A DNA stretch of 64,000 nt. Source: Phyto melanocephala. Its lineage: Eukaryota > Arthropoda > Insecta > Diptera > Rhinophoridae. The position numbers and the translations under genes were made by a program. Below are positions 1 to 11,276 of the stretch, piece by piece (the first letter of the stretch is position 1; each line of letters opens with the position of its first letter). The notes beneath the pieces are model-generated. The model saw only the letters and a program-made list of their open reading frames with translations. It did no database searches and was not told where the DNA came from. The DNA is taken from contig OW799235.1 of assembly GCA_941918925.1 (NCBI GenBank), positions 104,673,947-104,737,946 of the forward strand, given 5' to 3'.

Positions 1-797
1 CCGATTCGTATCTTTACGGATAGCCAATCAGTGATTAAGACATTGAGAAAGGAGAAAGTTGAACGTTTTGCAATGCAAGAGCGAGATAAACTCATATGCA
101 AATTGTGAACATCTCGAGATAATATGGTTACCAAGCCATCACGGGCTGAACGGAAACGAGAAAGCCGACAAATTATCCAAAATAAGAGCTCTTCTGAGTA
201 CTATAACTTTGGAGAACGCCAAACCCCTTAAACGATTTAAGGATGAACTTAAACGTTGGGCGGTGGAGGAACATGTCAGAAAATGACAAAGCACTGATGT
301 CGGTAAGGTGACAAGAACACTATGGGGTGGCCCAAATCTTGGGAAATCAAAGGAGATTCTGAGACTAAGTAGACCTTCACTTAGGAAACTAACCAGTGTA
401 ATTATAGGTTATACGGAGTTGAGAACTCATCTAGCTCGCATGAGATTATCTGAGGAGACAACATGTAGAGCATGCAAGGAAGAGGATGACACTTTGGTAC
501 ACTACCTCTGTCATTGTCCTGCGTTTGGGCATATTAGGCTCGAAAATTTTACAGTGGATACTATGCCGAACTTGGAATACCTGGGGAACTCGAACTGGAG
601 ATCCATAAGGCGTTACATTGAGGGGACTGGGTTCTTGGACTAGTCCGTTATTTTTGGGAAAATATGTTTATGGTTTTTGTTTTGGGAATTCCGTTTTTCC
701 ATATGGAGCGCACAACATGCCAACTGGGCATAAGAGCATACCTGTCATGCCTTTGGGCTTTTATACCCCTCCTTTTCAACCTAACCTAACCTAACTA
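1..797 (+). mobile_element. Non-LTR retrotransposon 3' end (RNase H, Cys/His knuckle), broken copy
   Basis: The window opens inside an RNase H domain: position 1 corresponds to 39153 of the better copy, with very high identity. An 8-nt deletion near 65 shifts the frame and a TGG-to-TGA change at 284-286 stops it. The remaining frames 59-286 and 308-643 carry IIWLPSHHGLNGNEKADKLS (RNase H C-terminal motif) and the terminal CRACKEED-x6-HYLCHCPAF knuckle. After the stop, a roughly 150-nt 3' UTR ends in TTTTCAACCTAACCTAACCT, i.e. CCTAA repeats instead of poly(A). The element is non-coding now. Confidence 0.85.
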
Positions 798-865
798 CCA
801 GAAATCGGGACGCATTACTCTCACTAAAAAGATGTTTGTATTCTGATAATAATAAAATATATATA

Positions 866-1676
866 TCCCTGCATGCTTAATGTTATTTTTTATTCGTTAT
901 GACTAATGTTAGTCGATTCGAATAACATGCCCGAAATATGAACTCTGTGGAACGGGTAGTGCTCCTAATCCATAACAGTAACTGACAAACTAAAATGCAA
1001 TACCTTATGGTATATAAAAGCAAAAAACATTTTCATTTGTTTTGTTTTTTATTTTATTTATAATGAAATAAATTACTGTTCTTCATCAGTCTAAGGTACA
1101 TCACATATAAAAATTGAAAATATAAAATTTATTAAAAAAAAATTCAAAAACTTAAAAAAGGCTTCTTGCTAATATAAAGCTAAGGCTTTGTCTTAAATAC
1201 TTAAACTAAAAAAAAATTTGTACTTTAATTATTTCCACAAGAGGCGCAAAGTTCAACTTTGTGCTCGCCACATATATTTTTTTTTGTATATCTTCCGAAA
1301 AACATGAATGCATTATTTCCTCCGATAAACTTGGCGCACATTCACTTTCGGAATTACTAATATCATTCAAATCATCATCGCACATCGCCAATATTTTTTC
1401 AATTTCATCATTGGTTATTTTCTTTGCAGTCATTTTGTTTACTAAAAAAAATTGCAATAAAACCAATGTTAGTCGTTACGACTAAGTAGTTTTTGCAAAC
1501 CAATACATACCATTTAAATGAGTCACACAACACATCAGTACTAATCGTCAGTAGCTTTGTAACTAAATAGACTCATTCAACACTAAAAATGAGGATGATC
1601 AAAAAAGAGAAAAAAAAGTTATGAAGAGAAAAAGTAACAATGTTAGTCGAAACGACTAACATTAAGCATGCAGGGA
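866..1676. mobile_element. Short inverted-repeat DNA transposon, possibly piggyBac-like
   Basis: Perfect terminal inverted repeats begin TCCCTGCATGCTTAATGTTA at 866 and end with the complement at 1676, flanked by TATA on both sides (862-865 and 1677-1680). The 811-bp interior has several small hairpins of the form GTTAGTCG-n-CGACTAAC (around 905, 1466 and 1640). On the minus strand 1206-1430 is open and acidic (MTAKKITNDEIEKIL...SESE), which resembles the N-terminus of piggyBac-type transposases. A TTAA target, the piggyBac hallmark, is not seen, so the family is uncertain. Confidence 0.65.
1206..1466 (-). pseudogene. Possible N-terminal remnant of a transposase
   Basis: This is an 86-residue open frame inside the inverted-repeat element at 866-1676. 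After an in-frame MTAKKITNDEIEKIL it is rich in Asp, Glu and Ser (DDDLNDISNSESE), like the N-terminal acidic regions of piggyBac-family transposases. No catalytic part is present. It is either a truncated transposase or an uninformative AT-rich frame. Confidence 0.3.
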
Positions 1677-1682
1677 TATAAT

Positions 1683-3040
1683 ATATTTAAAAATATATTT
1701 TTTTTGTATGGACATTATCTTCCTTCCTTTTACCATAAGCTCTATCATGCGTCGTCAGAAGAATACCAAAGATTCTTTAAAATTTTATAAATTTTTTTTA
1801 AATATTCTGATTAGTAAAATTTTTACATATTTATAGTTAATAATTTTCATTTAAAATTTAAAATTTCATTCTTTAAAAGTTCATTCTTTTTGTTACCAAG
1901 TAAAAACTTTTTTCCCCACACTAAGTTCACTAAAACAAATAACAGTATTTACTAGACATACAAAAAAGTTGTAGTTTGAAGAAGTGGATACAACAAAGTT
2001 AAATTTAGTACTTTTTAATTACAGTTTAACTTTTTTAACAAACCGACCACTAACCACTAAAAAACAGCCTTCATCAACAAAGTGCGGCACAGAATAACTA
2101 GTATATATTACATAACATTTATAAGGGGTTTTAGAACAGTCTTGGATTTGTTGTTTTTAAATAGCAGACAATATACATATATTTTACGAATAAAAACAGA
2201 AGTTCTTAACTGAAGAGTGAAGACTAAAATGTCTAAATTTTAATACGCTCGCAAGTAATTATGAAATCAAATATTTCTAATAATTTATTCTTATAAATAT
2301 TTTTTGCTATTTCTCCAACAGCATAGATGATAATGACACTTTAATAACATTTTCTCGATTACTCCTACCCAGTTGCTGTTTCAAGGAACTTATGTGTTTG
2401 TAGGCGTTACATTTTATTTCAGTATATTTACTTTGTCTAAGTTATGGTTTGGGTTCACGGAGGGGGTGGCAAATTACGGTTGGTATATATTTAATGTTTG
2501 GTATCCTTCAGGGGCAAATATATGGAGTTTCTTTGTTAGCTGTCAGTTTTCATTAAGTATGATAAAAGTTTAACCTTTGGATAGTTTTAGTTTTAATGTC
2601 TATGTCTAAAAAATTCTAATGAAAAATAAGAAAATAAAACTAAAATGAACATTAAAACACCTTTGTTGGTTTGTCACTTTGAGTGAGTGACTGAATGACT
2701 TTATTTATCTGTTGGATTAGCAGTTACTTATCAATGTGTTGTTTCTATCTATATACACTTTTTTATTTTTTAGTTTTTATTGTCTTATAATAGAAGAGTA
2801 TATAAATATCTGTTGCTGACAATATAATGTACTTTTGTTAAGTGACGTTAAATGTATTAATAAAATTCGAAAAGTGCTGAAATATATAATTTTTACACAA
2901 ACATGTTATTTGTATGATATTACAGTGTTAAAGATAGGTCAATGATTATTTGATGAAAGAATACTTAAATTTTAATAAGTGTAAGTTAAATGTGATTGTG
3001 ATGATCACATTTATTAATTATGTACAAAACATTGTAAGTA
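1683..3040. other. AT-rich intergenic or intronic DNA
   Basis: No gene, inverted repeat or recognisable domain was found. The small open frame at 2373-2573 has no similarity that I recognise and lacks supporting context. Confidence 0.4.
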
Positions 3041-3043
3041 GAG

Positions 3044-4400
3044 TTGAGCAAAAGTGCCTACGAAGAGGATTTAAGAAATTTAAATACTGAATGGTGTATA
3101 TCTTATAAAGACAAAGCTAATGCATTTAAAGAACATTTGAAGAAAATATTTGGTGTTCGTGAGCAAAATAATTTGTCACAAGAGCAGGAAATAGAAAATT
3201 TGCTTGATATTCCTTGTCAAATGGATTAAAAGTGTATCTTTATCTAGGTAAAGGATTTAAACAATACGAAATCTCCTGCTATGACTTTATTGACTCAAAA
3301 AATTATAACCTTAAAGAAAGTATTATATTTGTATCTACAATATTTAATTCCATAATAAGATTAAATTATTTTCCATCCAAAGGGAAATATGCAAAAATTA
3401 TATTATTATAAGACAAATCAAATAGAAAGTTACCTAAAGTCTTATAGGCCAACTAGTCAATTGCCAGTAAAAATATGTAAAACTATTATTCCAGATTACC
3501 AGTTTGGGCTTACATACAAACACTGAACCCCTGATTAACGTCATCATATTGTGTCTTGGAGAATAAACTATATTGCTCAGCTATGTTCTAAACGTCAGTC
3601 AAGCATTTGATAAAGTATGGCACAATGGAATCTTGCATAAACTTAAACTTCTTACAGATCCTTCTTATCTGCTATTTAATTCATATTTAAATGGTAGATC
3701 GTTATTTGCCCACGGCAAAGGGGAGAAGTTATTAAAATTGCAATTCCACAAAGAAGCGTACTAAATCCTATATTTAAATGTCTGATATGCCCATAGTCCT
3801 CTAAATATTCTCGAACTGAGGCATTACAATTGTTACAAAGTCAGCTAAGTATTATTTAGAGTTGGTAACAAAAATGGAATGTTAATGCTAATACAGAGAA
3901 ATATGTAACATAACTTTTATATTAAGAAAAGGCGATTTTCCAAAACTTTAATTAAATTGAAACTCTATTCCGAAATCGTATAATGTAAGGTATTTAAGGT
4001 TTCTTTTGGATAGAAGATTTACATGGGCGAGTCATGTTAAATTGAAAGTGGAACAATGTAATAGAATAACTTTGAAAATGTATTGGCTCCTATGACCATA
4101 ATCTGAGTAAAATTTAGAATGAATTTGATCTATTACAAAACAACACTGAATGAAGCTGGTTTGGACTTATGGTGTTTAACTATGAGGAAAAACCAGTAAT
4201 TCAAAGGCAGAAATACTACAGTGTTATCAATATAAAAAATTAACGGCGTTATGCATAATATCAAACCATGTTCTAACTAACGAGCTGCTAAATTGTCGAT
4301 GGGAAAATTTCCTAAAGGGAAAGAAAGCAACTCGTTAGTTAGCACACAGTCAGACTATTAGCCAATGCTCCTTGGTCTATAAGCAAGAGTTGCTCACATA
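3044..4400 (+). pseudogene. Jockey-type reverse transcriptase relic
   Basis: Fragments of a non-LTR ORF2 lie in order but in different frames. 3044-3229 reads ...TEWCISYKDKANAFKEHLKK (the pre-RT 'w..sd.eKA..fa.hl' segment). 3573-3764 reads VSQAFDKVWHNGILHKLKLL ... SYLNGRSL ... IPQRSVLNPIF (RT motifs 3 to B). About 3990-4095 reads RYLRFLLDRRFTWASHVKLK ... KMYWL (post-RT thumb). The FADD/YADD catalytic motif is lost. Many stops; inactive. Confidence 0.75.
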
Positions 4401-4487
4401 ATGATGTTAAAATATAATGTACAGTATACTATATTTTTATTCTAAGGTTATGCTAAGGCATTTTCTAATTATATTTTATATTATAAA

Positions 4488-5226
4488 TAGCATAGCCCGG
4501 CGTGCGTTGCTACGCCCCTTATTGAACAAAAATGCATTCTGAATTTTAATTGAATATCAAGTGCAAAAAGCTAAAAACTATAACTTTTTTTGAGCGTGGC
4601 ACTGTCCACTTTTCTAATCAAGAAATTGTATAGTCCTGACAACTCAATATGTGTGCAAAGTTTCAGAAAAATCGATCTAGTGCAAGTAGCTAAAAACTAT
4701 AATTTTTTTATGGGCGTGGCACTGCCCACTTTTCTATTCACGAAACTGTATAGTCATGACAGCTAAATATGTGTGCAAAGCTTCAGACAAATCGGTCCAG
4801 TGCAAATACCTCAAAATTATATCTTTTTTCTATGAGCGTGGCCCTGCCCACTTTTCTAATCACGAAACTATATAGTCATGACAGCTCAATATGTGTGCAA
4901 AGTTTCAGAAAAATCGGTGAAGTCCAAGTAGCTGAAAATGATAATTTTTTTATGGGCATGGCCCTGCCCACTTTTCTAATCACGAAATTATGTAGTCACG
5001 ATAGCTCAATATGTGTGTGCAAAGTTTCAGAAAAATCAGTCAAGTGCAAGTAGCTAAAACTGATAACTAATTTTGTATGGACGTGGCCCCGCCCACTTTT
5101 TGCCACCCATAAACACTAACTGGAATGTGTACAAAAACTTGCCAAAGTTTGAGTCCGATCGGTTTTACAGTTTCGGAGTCTATAGCTAACACACACACAC
5201 AGAGTTTCACTTTTATATATATAGAC
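4488..5226 (+). repeat. Dispersed repeat family with ~120-bp internal units, copy 1
   Basis: Begins near GCCCGGCGTGCGTTGCTACG and ends in a CA microsatellite plus CACTTTTATATATATAGA. The interior is a run of 120-123-bp units, each with GGGCGTGGC.CTGCCCACTTTTC, a TGACAGCTCAATATGTGTGC block and TCAGAAAAATCGGTC. Open frames across it reflect unit lengths near a multiple of three rather than coding. Confidence 0.8.
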
Positions 5227-6188
5227 TAGAAAAGCCCGGCGCGCGTTGCTACGCCCCTTAATGATTAAAAATGCATTCTGAATTTTAATTGAATTTCAAG
5301 TGCAAAAAGCTAAGAATTATAATTTTTTTTAATGGGTGTGGTACCGCATACTTTTCTAATCACGAAACTGTATAGTCATGATAGCTCAATATGTGTGCAA
5401 GGTTTGAGAAAAATGCCTAAAGTTCAAGTAGCTGAAAATGATAATCAAGAATTGTTTAAGTCATGACAACTCAATATGTGTGCAAAGTTTCACAAAAATC
5501 GGTCCAGAGTAAGTACCTCAAAATATAACTTTTTTTATGGGAGTGGCCCCGCCCACTTTTCTAATCACGAAATTATATAGTCATGACATCTCAATATGTG
5601 TGTGCAAAGTTTCAGAAAAATCGATCTAGTGCAAGTAGCTAAAAATTATAAATTATTTATTATAGACGTGGCACTGCCCACTTTTCTTATCACGAAATTG
5701 TATAGTCATGACAGCTCAATATGTGTGCAAAGTTACAGAAAAATCGGTACAGTGCAAGTACCTCAAAACTATAACTTATTTTTATGGGCGTGGGCCTGCC
5801 CACTTTTCTTATCAAGAAATTGTATAGTCATGACAGCTCAATATGTGTGCACAGTTTCAGAAAAATTGGTCCAGTTCAAGTACCTCAAAATTATAATTTT
5901 TTTTTTATGGGCGGCCCACTTTTGTAATCAAAAAATTTTTTAGTCATGACAGCTCAATATGTGTGCAAATTTTCAAAAAATCGGTCAAGTGCAAGTAGCT
6001 AAAAATGATAACTAATTTTTTTTGGGCGTGGCCCCACCCACTTTTTTCCACCCATAAACACTCACTGGTATGTGTACAACAATTTTCCAAAGTTTGAGTC
6101 CGATCGCTTTTACAGTTTCGGAGTCTATAGGTAACACACACACACACATACAAACACACACACCGAGTTTCACTTTTATATATATAGA
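5227..6188 (+). repeat. Dispersed repeat family with ~120-bp internal units, copy 2
   Basis: Same family as 4488-5226 and directly abutting it head to tail, beginning at GCCCGGCGCGCGTTGCTACG and ending in the (CA)n and CACTTTTATATATATAG terminus. It contains about six internal units. The frame 5596-5943 repeats a 41-residue unit and is not a gene. Confidence 0.8.
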
Positions 6189-7540
6189 AGATAGAATATT
6201 GGCCTTTGTGACCTTATATTACGGAATTGAAATAATAAAATAAATTAATGAAATATATATGCGAAGTGAGGAGAAGATAAATAGTTTTAATAAAAAATAT
6301 CTACAAAGAATCGATAATCATTTTAATATTCAAGCTAATAATATAAAATAATAATATAATATAAAATATTAAATACAGAGACTGAAAAGATGTCATGCAC
6401 TTGATGTACCTTTTGAGAGCCAGCCATCTGTAGTTTTGTAGATTTATACTATAAATTCACTGGAATTTAATAAAATAAGTTATTGTTGGTTATTAAAAAT
6501 GTTGCTTAATGCTTCTTGTAAAAAAAGAAATTTGTTTGTAAATACTTGTATATTGGTAAACTGAAATTTTTAATTTCGACTTATCGATAAATGTATCGCA
6601 TTAAGCACCGGCTTCGTATTATTTTTTTTTTTGTATTTTGTGGTTGTGCTTAACACAACACTCCTATTAAATTTAACAAAAAGTTTTATATTTTTGCCCT
6701 AATAAAGGAGTTAAAAAAGACAAGGTGGAACTTTTATAGCTTATAGTTTATTTACTGCTTATTTTATCATTGTTAATTGTTGCCTACGAAGATAGAAAAT
6801 GGTCTTAGTTACCTAAATTTCTATGTGTTTTATACATTACGTGCAAAAACAAATTTTAACCTCTTAAGTAGTTAATAATAAATCAGTAAAAGTAAATCCC
6901 TTTTATTTGGTAAATAAGTTACTTAGTGTGTTTAAAATTCGTCTAGTGTTATGTGCTACAAAATGTTCAATTTATACACGTACACATGCTCGTAAGAATA
7001 CTATTTTAAACATTTCATGAATAGATAGATGCACACATCAATTTTAAATTCATCTATAGGTAGAACTATATGACTACTTTGCATAATAATATCAGCAAAT
7101 ATTTGTACCTTTTTTTTCTTATTTTTTTTTTTCTTATAAGAAAAACAATCAATTTGAGTGGCTTTTGATTGAATTTTGTAAGATTTATACCCATCATTTA
7201 TTTGCTCTGTATACCAGTGTGTAGAATATTTTATGAGAGAATATTATTGATTTTTAGTTCAAATGTCTAAATTAAACAAACCAAAGAAGAGAATATAGCT
7301 TTTGATCAAATAGTAAAATTATGCAAAAAAAAAAATTATATATTAATATTTCATTATATTAATGTATTTGTTTTTTTAAATGAATGAGATTTTTAAATTG
7401 AGAAGTCAATACTAGCAGGGTACCGGGTAATTAAAAAAATATTTCCTATGGGAGTTGCCTAACCCTCTTTTCTACTCATGAAATTGCGCTGTAACTGCAA
7501 CTGCTTCGCTTTTACCTACAGCGTTGTTGTGTTTACTTAA
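6189..7540. other. AT-rich DNA without recognised features
   Basis: Poly(A/T) tracts and scattered stops on both strands. I see no gene or structured repeat. Confidence 0.4.
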
Positions 7541-7549
7541 ACATGGCTT

Positions 7550-8545
7550 ATGGCAAATGTTTTAAATACTGAAATACTCTGCAGTGATTATCAAATTTAT
7601 AGACGTGATCGTGGTATCAGAAGAGGTGGAGTTCTAATTGCAGTTTCCAGTCAACTTTCTTCTGAGGCGTTTTTAGATGATTCCTCATTGAATATTGAAT
7701 TTATTGGTGTTGTTATTAAGTTGAAACGTAAGAAAATGTTCATTACTTCTTCTTATATTCCCCCAAATTCATCTGAGATGGTTAACCGTAAACATGTTGA
7801 AGCTATTAAAAAAATTGTTAACGCTGCTAATGAAAACAGTTCTGTTTTTATTCTTTGAGACTTTAATATGCCATATTTATTATGGAATTTCTCATTTGAT
7901 GATGGTTATTTCATTCCGACAACGTCAAGGATAAATACGTTTTATATAGAGTTCGTGAATTTGCTAATGGATCTTAATCTTTATCAGCTAAATGGTATTT
8001 GCAACGTTAATTTAAAACTATTAGATATAATTTTTGTAAACGATTGTACTGATATAACTATTAATCGTTCGGATCCAATTTCTCAGCCGGAGGATTGTTT
8101 CCATCCTACGATTGAAATCAAAATTTCTGTTTTGTCAAGCTCTTCTACGTTAAAATCTGTTAATTTGAATGAAAAAAAGTTTTTGCTTTAAAAAAAACTT
8201 ACTACCTTATGTTTATTTAACTTTTAAACAACACTATATTAAGTTTTTAAGTAATCGTATGGATATCGACAATGTAATTAAAAAGTTTTTTGATAAAATT
8301 TATTTATATATATGTAAATCAAACCGCTCTGAAAACTTTTGTTTTAAAACAATCTGGCCCACCGTGGAACTCCAAGCATCTCTCTACCGTTAAAAATCAA
8401 AAGAACAAGCTTTATAAAATATACAAAAAGTCTGGATATTCTACCGCTTATGCCAAATATTCGGTGATTCGTGCGCAATATAATTCAATGATTCAGTCTT
8501 GCTACTTGAGTTTTTTAAATAAAATTCGTCAAAATTTTATTTAAA
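7550..8545 (+). pseudogene. Non-LTR retrotransposon endonuclease relic
   Basis: The exonuclease/endonuclease/phosphatase domain is recognisable. 7550-7858 reads YQIYRRDRGIRRGGVLIAVS ... SYIPPNS ... VFIL. After a stop (TGA), DFNMPYLLWN continues at 7860-8191, with LLDIIFVND near the end. The order RRGGVLIAV, YIPP, DFN, LDiiFv matches Jockey-clade endonucleases, which nick the target DNA. The remainder to 8544 (NKLYKIYKKSG..YAKYSVIR) matches the linker towards the RT. Internal stops make it inactive. It lies downstream of the RT relic at 3 kb, so the two belong to separate insertions. Confidence 0.8.
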
Positions 8546-8582
8546 TTGTACTTCAGAATTCTGTTAAATTGACATATAAATA

Positions 8583-9196
8583 AAGGGTGGTTAAATTTTA
8601 AGGGCCGATGTTGATTTTGAATAAAACACAAATTATTTAGGGAACTAATTTTTTGTTTTATTATGATAATATTGGTATGATTTAATTCTGTATGGAACAA
8701 AATATCGGCCAAATGGCCGCTGCGACCTCGGCGGATCAACTCCATCCGATGGTTAAAATTTTCAATGACAATGTTGATGTTCAATTGTTGGGCATAATGA
8801 TGTGTCGAGGTTGACTGCTCTTTTGACACACTACCGCGAAAAACAGCAATGTTTTCCGTTCAACGAACTAAGAAGGCATTCACAGATGTTTTCACATTCC
8901 ATACAGAACTGTTTTGCTGAAATTTAAATATTTTTCACAATTCTCCCGATTGTGTACGAATTGAAACGATTATATTGACCAAAATAATCACGAAGTGCAC
9001 AAAATGCATTTTGATTTGAACGCCCATTTTAATAATAAGCCTAAATAACTTTAACGCATTGCTCGATTGAGAATCTTTCCATGGTTTAAATTGAGTTGGT
9101 CTGAAATTGAGAAATGTCAAATGAAATGCAGAACAAAGACTTGACGTTTAGGTGTGGCTAACATTCAACATCGGCCCTTAAAATTTAATCACCCTT
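8583..9196 (-). mobile_element. Internally deleted mariner-like element (solo copy)
   Basis: About 30-bp terminal inverted repeats (AAGGGTGGTTAAATTTTAAG / complement) are flanked by TA on each side. On the minus strand the N-terminus of a mariner-type transposase is visible (MERFSIEQ, then NGRSNQNAFCALRDYFGQYN with a stop between). The C-terminus RRGRSGHLADILFHT is also present. The DDE catalytic core between them is deleted. This is the stand-alone version of the mariner found inside the composites at 18, 48 and 61 kb. Confidence 0.85.
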
Positions 9197-9198
9197 TA

Positions 9199-11080
9199 AA
9201 GTTATATTTTAGAAGGTGGGCATGTCACAAACATAATCCGACCATATATTTCAAGTATTATATTCAACCATAAATTTCTATAATAATTAAATACAATATA
9301 AAAGACTTATGTTTTAATAGAATAATAAAGCATGACTTTTATTAAAGAGTGACATTACATGAATTCAATTTAGTTATAAAATAATATAATACGTTGCTCC
9401 TTTAACATCATTAATTGAAATTAAATGAATTTCATAATAATCTAACACTAGAAGATGAGCATAAATTACAGCTCTGTACATCTATTTTGGTCGTTTTTAT
9501 AAGATTAAAAATTTTTAGTATTTAAAATGCAATTTTTGGGTAAATATATATTGTAGATTGTGAAATTTGATCGCTTTGCAATATTTTCTAAAATCGGTGT
9601 CACCAATTCTCATTCTCATACTATTTTAGAGCGTCATCGTTTTCCTTATAAACGGATAGACAGATTAACATAGAAATAAAATAATATATTAAGCATGACA
9701 TTGAGAGAATTTTTATTTAATAGTTTAATATTCTCAGAGATTGTAGTTAAAGATTTCGAATCTAAAAAAACTATTTCCATTCGATATACTCCATTATTCC
9801 ATATGATTCACTCTAATATTGCATTCGATATATTAAACAAAAATATAATTTGTAATCTTATGCGTTGTAATATTAAAAGAAATCTTAAAGTATTTTGAAA
9901 TCATGTTATTGTTTGAGTTCAAATGACAAAAACTTTTGTACCAAAATTCAATAATGAATTATTGTTTTGAATGTTTTATTAGGAAACTTGAAACATTATA
10001 AAACGATTTAATATTGAAGAAAAGAACATTAGAGAACATCCCCCCCTTAAATTAATGAATACTTAGTAACGACGTCAAAAACCAATATTTAACTAAAACA
10101 AACTTTTCAAATTAGCCATCATAGAACACTAAGCAAATAAATTACAAATCAACGCTATGACCATATATTTTACGGCATTCTTGTGAACATATGACTACAA
10201 GTAAATTGGTTTTTAACTATTACACTATTTTACTATGGAATTAGAAGTGTTATTTCACAGTAAAGCACACTAAAGGAACTTGTTAATTTTTCTTTAAAAT
10301 TAAAGTTTCTATATACATATACTTCGCTATTTGTTCTGCTTAGCATAATCTTTTAAAATGTTTATTTTCTTGCCAAAAATTAGGCTAAACTCCTGCATAT
10401 AAATTCTATAGCTGTTTTTAGGTTTGGCAAACAAAAGTTTTAAATAATATTCCTTAGTTGCAAAAAAAAAAAAGGTTATAAACATGTAAAACGTATAAAT
10501 ATATTACAATGAATTTGACGAAATGTATATACAAACACACATTCAAACACATATAAACATACATACATATGTAAATGTATAGAGAAAGCCATAAAGACAA
10601 AATTGTACAAACTTAAGTTGAATAAGTTAGTTAAAGTTTTACAACTCACTGTTGTTGTACATTTACTTTCTTCTTAAGTTGTTTAAATGCAGAATTTGAG
10701 CCTATTCAACTGGAAGATAACTTAAACTTCAAACTTATTTTAGTAGTTTGTATGATAAGCATCCTTACCAATATTATCATCATCATTACCATCATCTTCA
10801 AAAATGTTTGTATTACTTTACCAAAGTGGTAATAGAAGACGTGCCACACAGTCTGGGCAAGATAGAGAAAGAAAGTTTTTATAACAGGCCCTCAAAAAAA
10901 AAAAAAAAATAAGACGAAAACTTTAACTTAACAAACACAGCAAGAATAGAGTTTCTTACAAAAATAATGATAATTGAAAATCAATTGTTTTCATATACAC
11001 AGTTTTTCTATCACTCTTTCTTACTGGAGAAAGAAAAACAAAAAGTCTAATTTGATTTTGTTTTTTATCTTTCATTGCAG
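9199..11080. other. End of the intron before exon A; AT-rich
   Basis: No additional phosphodiesterase exon was recognised here by eye. It contains ordinary AT-rich DNA, short TACATA-type microsatellite near 10520-10580 and the acceptor tract just before 11081. The open frame 9695-9898 has no recognised similarity. Confidence 0.5.
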
Positions 11081-11276
11081 GTGTACATTGTGGGTCATAT
11101 ACCACCCGGTTCGGATGAACGACATATTGGTTTGCAGCAAAATGGTCATACAACATTTACAGAATCGAATAATAAACGTTATTTGGAATTAGTGCGCAAA
11201 TATTCTTCAATTATTCAGGGTCAGTTTTTCGGTCATTTACATTCGGATTCATTTCGCATAATCTATGATGATAAAG
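11081..11276 (+). CDS. Acid sphingomyelinase-like phosphodiesterase, internal exon A
   Basis: This exon encodes 65 codons plus one base of a secreted or lysosomal metallophosphoesterase of the acid sphingomyelinase/SMPDL3 family, which hydrolyses phosphodiester substrates in the lumen or outside the cell. It starts with VYIVGHIPPG and ends near GQFFGHLHSDSFRIIYDDK. GHIPPG and the GHxH motif (GHLH) are conserved metal-site segments of this family. The acceptor is ttcattgcag and the donor AAAG|gtaagt, so the exon ends in phase 1. The next exon (34200) supplies the two missing bases and completes a glycine codon. The exon starts in phase 0 with no initiator codon, so N-terminal exons must lie upstream; I found none in 1-11080. 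The open frame runs into the intron only briefly. The best Drosophila counterpart I can name is CG32052, from memory. Confidence 0.93.

Noticed and set aside
5596..5943. 115-residue open frame with repeated ALPTFLITKLYSHDSSICVQ
   Set aside because: It follows from a repeat unit of about 123 bp (a multiple of three) in a dispersed non-coding repeat; the same frame appears broken in the other copies.
9695..9898. 67-residue frame upstream of exon A, considered as another host exon
   Set aside because: No splice sites in a compatible phase and no resemblance to the metallophosphoesterase N-terminal motifs.
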